Made by a program: the position numbers and the translations under genes
Origin: a virus
Length of the DNA: 37,460 nucleotides
Direction: 5' to 3' (one strand)
IMG/VR virus record: IMGVR_UViG_3300021952_000482
Span: 1-37,460 of that record
In this document: piece by piece, positions 31,868 to 37,460 of the stretch
Layout of the letters: every line of letters starts with the position of its first letter
How positions within the stretch are numbered: the stretch's first letter is position 1
The notes under the pieces: model-generated
What the model saw: the letters and a program-made list of their open reading frames with translations, nothing else
Told to the model about the DNA's origin: nothing
Database searches by the model: none

Positions 31868-33058
31868 ATGGCCGAGACCGTCAACGTCTCAAGCTCGCCG
31901 GGGGCCAATTACACCTGGACCTCTGGCAAGTTTGCATGGAGCAGCGCCACAGCCGGTAAGAACTGGACGAGTGCCTATCCGGCGGTCTACAGCCTGAGCG
32001 TGGCCACGGACATCAGTTTCACGGAGTTGATCCAGAAGCTGGGAATCAAGCGAAGCTCCGAAACCATTGCCTTTGCTGAGAAGCAAGGCAAAGGGCTGGT
32101 ACTGAACAAGTTCGAGGTCATGAGTTTTGCCGAGACCTACACGGACCTCATTGCTTTTGTTCTGAGGTTTGTTGAGTCCTTTGCGTTGGCTGAAAAGAAC
32201 GGGCTTTCCAACACCAAGCGGGTGTTCGAGGTGTTTCAGGTGGCCGAGGGGTTGGCGCGACAGATTGCATTGCGAAAGTTCGAGACGCTGGCGCTGGCTG
32301 AGACCTACACCGACCTCATTGCATTCATCTTGCGCGTGGGCGAAAGCTTCAGCTTTGTCGAGACACCATCAAAGGCGCTCACCAAGCCACAGGCAGAGAC
32401 TTTCAGGTTCACTGAGTCGCTGTCCAGGTCGCAGGTCAAACGGATCTCCGAGACGTTTGTGTTCGCTGAGTTTTTTGGACGGACCGTAGCCTATCGAAAA
32501 GCGATCAGCGAAGGGTTTGCGATTGGGGAGTCGCTGCGTCGTGCGCAGACCTTGAAGCTGGCCGAGGCCTTGAGCCTTGCTGAGCAATACAGAAGGCGAG
32601 CAAACGGTGTCATCAGCGACATGATCGTTGCAAGCACAGAGATCACCGAGCAGGACTTCATTGACATCCTGGAGTCTGGCCATCCTCCGGGGTACACCAA
32701 TTTCCGGGACTTCATTCAGGGCGACTACACCTACCAGCGGGCGCTGTTCAGGGCGATTTTGACCTCCAGCAATGCTGATCGGGGCTACATCGATGGTCTG
32801 CGCGTCACGGTGGATGTGCCCGATGTCTTTGACCGTGGCACTGCCCAGGTGAGCAATGCGGCCAATGGCGTGACGGTTGTCTTTTCCCGGCAGTTTCGTG
32901 TCTCGCCAGAGGTCACGCTCACCTTCAAGGGGGGCACCACTGTGGCCGTCCCCCGAATCCTGGGCACGGTATCCACCACAGGTTTCACCGCAGTTCTTGA
33001 AAACACCTCCGGCACCCGGGTCACAGGGGCCATTTCTTGGGTTGCACAAGGGTATTAA
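31868..33058 (+). CDS. Fibre-region protein with regular glutamate-anchored repeats
   Basis: The 396-aa protein has no named family I recognise. Its N-terminal 45 residues resemble a virion-attachment segment (TWTSGKFAWSSATAGKNW). From about residue 47 to 247 it contains ten copies of E-x5-E with the pattern E-[ST]-[FL]-x-[FL]-A-E. The second Glu falls at 53 (partial unit), 71, 89, 109, 127, 145, 165, 183, 201, 221 and 239, so spacing cycles 18-18-20. A strand-rich C-terminal domain follows (FRDFIQGDYTYQRALF, VTLTFKGGTTVAVPR). It is probably a structural shaft with a tip domain. It abuts the next fibre gene exactly. Confidence 0.8.
   Translation: MAETVNVSSSPGANYTWTSGKFAWSSATAGKNWTSAYPAVYSLSVATDISFTELIQKLGIKRSSETIAFAEKQGKGLVLNKFEVMSFAETYTDLIAFVLRFVESFALAEKNGLSNTKRVFEVFQVAEGLARQIALRKFETLALAETYTDLIAFILRVGESFSFVETPSKALTKPQAETFRFTESLSRSQVKRISETFVFAEFFGRTVAYRKAISEGFAIGESLRRAQTLKLAEALSLAEQYRRRANGVISDMIVASTEITEQDFIDILESGHPPGYTNFRDFIQGDYTYQRALFRAILTSSNADRGYIDGLRVTVDVPDVFDRGTAQVSNAANGVTVVFSRQFRVSPEVTLTFKGGTTVAVPRILGTVSTTGFTAVLENTSGTRVTGAISWVAQGY
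32006..32608 (+). repeat. Coding repeats with 168-base super-period
   Basis: The segment encoding residues 47-247 of the preceding protein repeats every 54, 54 and 60 bases. This makes a 168-base (56-residue) super-repeat; for example the residues AETYTDLIAF recur exactly one super-period apart (from A88 and from A144). Such a pattern is subject to recombination and can change the shaft length. Confidence 0.85.
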
Positions 33059-33982
33059 ATGCAAAACTACACCGAAATTCCATCGTCAACGACGCTGTCG
33101 GATTCGTTGTCTCAGATCCTGAACAACGACAAGACAGCGCTCTCGCTCTCAAGCGGAACGTCTTTCCCGACGGTCAACTTGCAACTTGGCATGCCTTGCT
33201 TCAGGACAGACGAGCAAAAGCTCTACATCCTCACGGTGGTCAGTCCTGCTTCTTGGAAGATGGTCATTGACCTCTCCGCCACAGTTGGCAAGGTGGCCAA
33301 TGCGGACCTGCTCGATGGCATTGATTCCACTGGGTTCGCTTTGGCGGGTCACAACCATGACGCGGCATATGCCGCGCTGGGCCATAACCACAATGCCGCC
33401 TACCTGGGCATCACGGCCAAGGCTGCCGATGCTGACAAGCTCGATGGCTATGACTCGACAGCCTTTGTGCGATCGGTCAACGGGTACGGTCCGGATGCCA
33501 ATGGCAATTCCAGTGTGCCTATTGATCTTTCGAGCCGTGTGGCCAAGTCTGGCGACACCATGACTGGCACCCTCACGGCGCCCAGGCTGCAAATTGCAGG
33601 AACGGCCAACTATCTGGACATGGTCGATCAGGACTGGGGGACTCGCTACCTACATCACAACCAGGGACTCATGGGATTTTTGAAATCCGATGGCAACTGG
33701 GACATGTACATGAACAACAGTGGTCAGATGTGGACAGCCAATTACGGATGGCTACACGACTACTTCTTCAGCACTATCGCCAACTGTTTCATCGGCAACT
33801 GCCCGGGTAACACGGGCAATTGCAGCCCAGTAGGCAACAACGCGACTTCTGTGGTTTCGAACTGCGGTAGCGCATCTTTTGTCCGAGATGAACTGGTGGA
33901 CAACGGCAGCCAGATTGCTGTCCGAAGAACCCAATACAACTTCAATTGCAACTGCAACTGCAATTGCGATTGCTATTGCTGA
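33059..33982 (+). CDS. Tail fibre with Asn-Cys-rich C-terminus, likely substrate of a maturation system
   Basis: The 307-aa protein is a short tail fibre. Typical fibre signatures are LAGHNHDAAY and LGHNHNAAYLG (about 95-116) and KSGDTMTGTLTAPRL (163-177). Past residue 240 it becomes Cys-rich, with C243, C248, C255 and C269, each after Asn, then C297, C299, C301, C303, C305 and C307 at the end. Eight of these ten Cys follow Asn; the last two follow Asp and Tyr. Cys is the final residue. The next three genes, 13 bases away, encode an oxygenase-like protein, an unknown and a radical SAM/SPASM enzyme. I infer the Cys/Asn segment is modified after translation. Metal binding or cross-linking are alternatives. 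Confidence 0.88.
   Translation: MQNYTEIPSSTTLSDSLSQILNNDKTALSLSSGTSFPTVNLQLGMPCFRTDEQKLYILTVVSPASWKMVIDLSATVGKVANADLLDGIDSTGFALAGHNHDAAYAALGHNHNAAYLGITAKAADADKLDGYDSTAFVRSVNGYGPDANGNSSVPIDLSSRVAKSGDTMTGTLTAPRLQIAGTANYLDMVDQDWGTRYLHHNQGLMGFLKSDGNWDMYMNNSGQMWTANYGWLHDYFFSTIANCFIGNCPGNTGNCSPVGNNATSVVSNCGSASFVRDELVDNGSQIAVRRTQYNFNCNCNCNCDCYC
33944..33979 (+). repeat. Six hexanucleotide repeats ending in TGC at the fibre 3' end
   Basis: Six six-base units each end in TGC (Cys): four start with AAT or AAC, one with GAT and one with TAT. They encode the alternating Asn/Asp/Tyr-Cys tail and run directly into the stop codon TGA. Such a repeat could gain or lose units by slippage, changing the number of Cys residues. 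Confidence 0.9.
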
Positions 33983-33995
33983 TCCAGGATAAACC

Positions 33996-34574
33996 ATGAA
34001 CTCTTTGAACAACATCTTCCCGGCTCCGGTTCTTCGCATCCAGGGGCTTTTGAGTCCCGCCGAGGTGGAGCTGGCGACTGAGCTTGCAACCAAGGCTAAC
34101 GAGCGCCTGAATGACCATCAGGTCCCGTACTCCCGAACTTACCGTGACAGCCTGGACTTCATGTTCCCGGAGTTCTTCAAGCCCATCTTCCGACGCTTGC
34201 GCCGCAGCATCGAGGACGAGTTCAAGTGCAACGTCAGCAACATGGTGGGACGCGAATCCATTTTTCGCTACGGCCAGCATCTGCCATTCCATACTGAGCC
34301 GCACGCTGATATTTCTTGCGTGCTGTGGCTGGACTTCCCCGCAAAGCCCGACCCATCCAGGCGCGACTACTCGGGCATGTTCTGCCTGCATAACCCGCAT
34401 CTCTTGTTTGGTGGCCGCGCAACAGGGGTGTTTGGCAATATCAACCACATGGAAATGCCATCGCCTGGTGATGCCTTCGTTTTCCCTTCTCACATGCCGC
34501 ACTTTGTGTTCCCGTACAACGGCGAGCGCCCTGGCGTGGAACTTCACTTTGAAATGCTTGCGGAGGCTGCATGA
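33996..34574 (+). CDS. 2OG-Fe(II) oxygenase-like protein
   Basis: The 192-aa protein resembles the small putative 2-oxoglutarate/Fe(II) oxygenase group. HTEPHADISCVLWLDFP (99-115) gives an H-x-D pair (H103, D105). FPSHMPHFVFPYNGERPG (163-180) gives the distal histidine (H169, or H166) and the Arg that binds 2-oxoglutarate (R178). The double-stranded beta-helix order is right. Such enzymes hydroxylate amino acid side chains or small molecules. It follows the Cys-rich fibre by 13 bases and overlaps the next gene by four. The fibre's Asn, Asp or Tyr residues are attractive substrates, as Asn/Asp hydroxylation is known for this superfamily; this is inference. Confidence 0.72.
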   Translation: MNSLNNIFPAPVLRIQGLLSPAEVELATELATKANERLNDHQVPYSRTYRDSLDFMFPEFFKPIFRRLRRSIEDEFKCNVSNMVGRESIFRYGQHLPFHTEPHADISCVLWLDFPAKPDPSRRDYSGMFCLHNPHLLFGGRATGVFGNINHMEMPSPGDAFVFPSHMPHFVFPYNGERPGVELHFEMLAEAA

Positions 34575-35266
34575 AGCTCGTTACCTTCAATGCCAGCGTC
34601 GATGAAGAAAAGGCTGTGCGTGTAGATCAAACTGCTGAAGGCTACACCGTCTCATTTGCTGGCGCATCCATCAACATTGACGTACAACTTTTTAAGCAGG
34701 GCGAGCTGCAGTTCCTGATGTATGGCAAGCAGTATCAGAGCGAAGTCATCGGAATCGTGTCTCAGCGCGAATATGTAGACAGCCGCGATGGCCTGACGAT
34801 CCTGGCTCAACACGGCCTGACAGATGGCCTCGGCTGGTTTTACTTCGGCGAAACCACCGAAGAGGCCTGTCTATGCATTACCAAGGCCATGGCGGCTCAG
34901 TGCCCCTTCGACATCGTGCAGCCGGGCAAGCCTCGTGATGTTCTGCCAGGTATCTTCCCCGACAGCGAAAGGCTGGGGGTTCGCAACCTGGCCAAGATCG
35001 CGCTGCTGCGCAAGCTCAACCCGCTCGACAGCCTCGCCGCCCTGGAAAAGCAGGTCGACTTGCTCAGCTCCCTGGTCATCCAACTGGCCAACCTGGTGCC
35101 AGGCCACGAGGGCATTGCCCTTGTCGACCACCTCAAGCACATCATCACCGATGCCAGCGCAAACGCAGGCAAGAGCGACGAGCATACCGTCGCCAGCGTG
35201 ATGTCTTTCAAGATGGCGCTGCGCCAGGCGCAGGCCGATTACTTCGCTGCACGCGACGGAGCCTAA
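34571..35266 (+). CDS. Unknown protein in the fibre-modification operon
   Basis: I do not recognise this 231-aa protein. Residues 1-95 look strand-rich (KLVTFNASVDEEKAVRV, then YTVSFAGASINIDVQLF, and GWFYFGE further on), and the C-terminal 110 residues look helical, with DSLAALEKQVDLLSSLVIQL. No catalytic motif is visible. It overlaps the oxygenase gene by four bases, and its stop codon overlaps the radical SAM start by one base, so all three are probably made together. It may bind the fibre substrate, like a peptide-recognition or chaperone subunit, or modify it. This is speculation based on position. Confidence 0.8.
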   Translation: MKLVTFNASVDEEKAVRVDQTAEGYTVSFAGASINIDVQLFKQGELQFLMYGKQYQSEVIGIVSQREYVDSRDGLTILAQHGLTDGLGWFYFGETTEEACLCITKAMAAQCPFDIVQPGKPRDVLPGIFPDSERLGVRNLAKIALLRKLNPLDSLAALEKQVDLLSSLVIQLANLVPGHEGIALVDHLKHIITDASANAGKSDEHTVASVMSFKMALRQAQADYFAARDGA

Positions 35267-36633
35267 TGATGGCCAAATTCATCCTTACTGCCATTAATCC
35301 TGAAAATGGCCAACGCACCCATTTCCACTACGACAACGCAACCAGCGAGTTGACCCGCGAATCTGGTGAGCCAGTGGTTCATGCGGTCGAAGTCGCTAAA
35401 CGCGTAGAGGCTCCAGCAGTCTCCAAGCAGACACCACTGGGCAAGTCCAGCCCCCGCACCCTCAAGATCAGCCTGGGCCTGTCTTGCAACTACGAGTGCG
35501 AATACTGCTCTCAGCGCTTCGTGCCGCGCGCGGTCGAAACCAACCCGGGCGATGTGCAGGCCTTCATCGATGGCCTCGACGCCTGGGTGACGAGCCCGCC
35601 CGAGAAGGTCGAGTTCTGGGGTGGCGAGCCTCTGGTCTACATCAAGACCATGCGCCCCCTGGCCGAGGCCATCAAGGCCAAGTTCCCCAAAGCAGATCTG
35701 TCGGTCATCACCAACGGCTCGCTGCTGAGCGATGACATCAACGAATGGCTTGATCGCATGGGCTTCAATGTCGGAATCTCGCACGATGGCCCAGGCCAGC
35801 ATGTGCGCGGCCCCGACCCCCTGAAGGATTCGCAGCAGCGCGCCGCCATCATGGCGCTTTACACCCGTCTGGCCCCGCAACGGCGCATCAGCTTCAATGC
35901 GATGGTCAATCGCGAGAACGTATCGCGCGCAGCTATCCAGCGCTTTTTTATCGAGCTGACTGGCGACCACATGGTCCCCATCGGCGAGGGTAGCTTTGTT
36001 GATGCCTATGACGAGGGTGGCATTGCTCACTCGCTTCAGCCAGATGAGCTGCACGCCTACCGCAATCTTGCCTTCCACGAAATCCGTACTGGCCAGGCCG
36101 CTAACGTCCAGGCCGTGAGTAGCAAGACGGCCAGCTTCGTCAATTCCATCCGTAGTCGTCGTCCTGCTTCCAGCCTGGGCCAGAAGTGCGGCATGGACAA
36201 GTCCGACAGCATCGCAGTCGACCTGCGCGGCAACGTCCTGACCTGCCAGAACGTGAGTGCAGCCAGCACCGCTCCCAATGGCCAGGCTCACCGCATTGGA
36301 CATGTATCCGACCTGACCGCTGTCAAGCTCGACACTGCCACGCATTGGAGTAAGAGGGGGGACTGCCCGAACTGCCCGATGTTGCAGATTTGCCAAGGCT
36401 CCTGCATGTTCCTGGAAGGCCCCCTGTGGGACCGGTCCTGCGAAAACGCCTTCTCTGACGCTGTACCGATCTTCGCCGCTGGCTTCGAGTTCTTGACTGG
36501 CTTGGTACCGATCTATATCGACGGTCCCCAGCGCGATGATCGAAAGGACATTTTCGGATTTCTGCGCTCGGATCAGGGGAATGCCGTCAGCCCCTCTGCG
36601 AAACGATTTCCTATCCGAGTTGTCGCCGCATAA
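35266..36633 (+). CDS. Radical SAM/SPASM enzyme, probable fibre maturase
   Basis: The 455-aa protein has the radical SAM cluster motif CNYECEYC (C74, C78, C81), then FWGGEP (118-122) and the TIM-barrel segments VITNGSLLS and VGISHDGPG. The C-terminal SPASM domain shows C308, the GNVLTC (G322-C327) pattern, then C367, C370, C376, C380 and C392, the usual ligands for two auxiliary Fe-S clusters. SPASM enzymes of this type mature peptides, making thioether or other bonds at Cys or other residues. An N-terminal extension of about 65 residues may be for substrate binding. It ends the operon that begins with the Cys-rich fibre, so the fibre is the natural candidate substrate. Confidence 0.93.
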   Translation: MMAKFILTAINPENGQRTHFHYDNATSELTRESGEPVVHAVEVAKRVEAPAVSKQTPLGKSSPRTLKISLGLSCNYECEYCSQRFVPRAVETNPGDVQAFIDGLDAWVTSPPEKVEFWGGEPLVYIKTMRPLAEAIKAKFPKADLSVITNGSLLSDDINEWLDRMGFNVGISHDGPGQHVRGPDPLKDSQQRAAIMALYTRLAPQRRISFNAMVNRENVSRAAIQRFFIELTGDHMVPIGEGSFVDAYDEGGIAHSLQPDELHAYRNLAFHEIRTGQAANVQAVSSKTASFVNSIRSRRPASSLGQKCGMDKSDSIAVDLRGNVLTCQNVSAASTAPNGQAHRIGHVSDLTAVKLDTATHWSKRGDCPNCPMLQICQGSCMFLEGPLWDRSCENAFSDAVPIFAAGFEFLTGLVPIYIDGPQRDDRKDIFGFLRSDQGNAVSPSAKRFPIRVVAA

Positions 36634-36651
36634 GAGGAACCTTTCCGTTTG

Positions 36652-36686
36652 GCCCGCCTGGCTTTGCCAGTGCGGGCTATTTTTTT
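36652..36686 (+). terminator. Hairpin with T-tract after the radical SAM gene
   Basis: GCCCGC-CTGGC (36652-36662) pairs with GCCAG (36666-36670) and, after a one-base bulge, GCGGGC (36672-36677) around a TTT loop. A T-tract follows to 36686, and GGAG of the next gene's ribosome-binding site begins at 36687. It is a strong terminator shape that ends the fibre/maturation transcript or acts as a switch before the holin genes. Confidence 0.88.
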
Positions 36687-36696
36687 GGAGATCAAT

Positions 36697-36987
36697 ATGA
36701 TTGATGAAAACCAGCAGCCTTCGGTGCTCAGCATGCGCCAGGAAGATCTCGATGAACTGTTGACGCGCGCTGCCGAACGAGGCGCTGAGCGTTGCCTTGC
36801 CCACCTAGGCCTTGAGAACGGCCACGCTGCCCGAGACATCCGCGAACTGCGCGACTTGTTGGAGGCATGGCGAGACGCTCGCCACACGGCCTGGCAGACC
36901 GCAATCAAGGTTGCTACCACCGGAATTTTGGCCAGCCTGCTGGTGGGAGCTGCCATCAAGCTCAAACTGATGGGGGGCCCGCAATGA
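36697..36987 (+). CDS. DUF6127 family membrane protein, possible holin
   Basis: The 96-aa protein matches the DUF6127 pattern: ERGAERCLAHLGLENGHAAR, then DIRELRDLLEAWRDARHTAW. One transmembrane helix follows (about residues 70-90, IKVATTGILASLLVGAAIKL), with a short end. The amphipathic region plus one membrane helix, and its position before a holin-like gene, suggest a lysis or membrane role. The ATG at 36697 follows GGAG; an upstream start at 36649 would lie inside the hairpin. It overlaps the next gene by four bases. Confidence 0.82.
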   Translation: MIDENQQPSVLSMRQEDLDELLTRAAERGAERCLAHLGLENGHAARDIRELRDLLEAWRDARHTAWQTAIKVATTGILASLLVGAAIKLKLMGGPQ

Positions 36988-37460
36988 TCGAGACCTTGCT
37001 CGGTGGTCTCCTGGGTGGGGCTTTTCGTCTGGCGCCAGAGATCCTCAAGTGGTTCGATCGCCAGGGAGAGCGCAGTCATGAATTGGCGATGCAGGACAAG
37101 GCGCTGGAATTCGAAAAATTGCGCGGAGCTCAGCGCATGGCCGAAATTGGCGCCAGTGCCGATACGGCATGGAACACAGGCGCCATTGAGGCCTTGAAAG
37201 AGGCTGTGGCGGCTCAGGGTCGTATTTCTGGGGTGGGGTGGGCGGACGCCCTTTCTGCGAGCGTTCGCCCTGTCATTACCTACTGGTTCATGGGGCTCTA
37301 CTGCGCAGCGAAGACTGCCGGTTTCATCGGTGCCTTAACCGCGGGCGTCAGTTGGGGCGAAGCCATCTTGCATGCGTGGACCCAAGCAGATCAGGCGCTA
37401 TGGGCTGGTGTTTTGAACTTCTGGTTCCTGGGGCGTGTCTTTGATCGGGTGCGATCATGA
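36984..37460 (+). CDS. 3TM-type holin-like protein
   Basis: The 158-aa protein has an N-terminal Gly/Leu-rich helix (MIETLLGGLLGGAFRLAPEI), a charged middle with SHELAMQDKALEFEKLRG and two clear membrane segments in the C-terminal half, beginning with ASVRPVITYWFMGLYCAA (92-109) and a second around residues 137-152. The layout fits the GTA-type 3TM holin family, which permeabilises the inner membrane for lysis or toxin/enzyme release. The ATG at 36984 overlaps the DUF6127 gene by four bases. Its stop codon is the last base of the window, so an endolysin gene probably follows outside it. Confidence 0.82.
   Translation: MIETLLGGLLGGAFRLAPEILKWFDRQGERSHELAMQDKALEFEKLRGAQRMAEIGASADTAWNTGAIEALKEAVAAQGRISGVGWADALSASVRPVITYWFMGLYCAAKTAGFIGALTAGVSWGEAILHAWTQADQALWAGVLNFWFLGRVFDRVRS

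Noticed and set aside
35263-36804. A 513-codon open frame on the minus strand opposite the radical SAM gene
   Set aside because: It mirrors a gene with all catalytic motifs, shows no recognisable motif and crosses the terminator hairpin.

Overview
The window is the replication, packaging, head and tail part of a tailed phage or prophage genome. It has HK97-type head genes and a lambda-like long non-contractile (siphovirus) tail. The estimated GC of about 60%, the codon use and the mix of gene families (DUF3489, DUF6900, DUF6362, P27-family small terminase, phiE125 gp8-type connector, DUF6127) suggest a betaproteobacterial host, probably Burkholderiales/Comamonadaceae. This host call is inference from family resemblance; there is no host marker gene. 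No integrase, repressor, tRNA, rRNA or CRISPR array is visible, so the sequence alone does not say whether the element is integrated.

Layout. (1) 3-1294: a zinc-ribbon protein of unknown role and a DUF2188 protein, closed by a strong terminator. (2) 1418-10284: an early operon with many ATGA-type overlaps. It encodes a small HTH protein, two unknowns, a Sak4-like RecA-family ATPase, a DUF669 SSB-like protein, an SF2 helicase, a zinc-finger protein, a Cas4/RecB-type nuclease with a likely Fe-S cluster, a TOPRIM primase-helicase, a RuvC-like protein and a DUF6362 protein. A dense TTGGCAA/TTGCCAA repeat array plus TACGTA hairpins (9136-9397) lies inside this operon and looks like an origin or operator. 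(3) 10490-11779: a ParB-like/DNA methyltransferase fusion. (4) 11755-12727: a three-gene cassette on the opposite strand. (5) 12844-23006: HNH nuclease, a G/C-rich candidate cos region, terminase, portal, protease, capsid, connectors, tail tube, and tail chaperones joined by a canonical A AAA AAC -1 frameshift site. (6) 22999-31324: tape measure and lambda M, L, K, I and J-like tail-tip proteins. (7) 31408-36633: fibre region. (8) 36697-37460: two small membrane proteins, probably holins.

The most unusual part is 33059-36633. A tail-fibre protein ends in a Cys-rich segment in which almost every Cys follows Asn, and its last eleven residues alternate Cys with Asn, Asp or Tyr. Immediately downstream, with almost no spacing, are a 2OG-Fe(II)-oxygenase-like protein, an unknown 231-aa protein and a radical SAM/SPASM enzyme of the peptide-maturase type. 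I infer a RiPP-like modification system whose substrate is the tip of a phage tail fibre. The fibre gene just upstream encodes a regular 18-18-20 residue glutamate-anchored repeat, which is also striking.

Four gene modules (MTase, capsid, fibre, holin) begin directly after a hairpin plus T-tract that abuts the ribosome-binding site. This recurring layout suggests control by termination/antitermination or by RNA processing.
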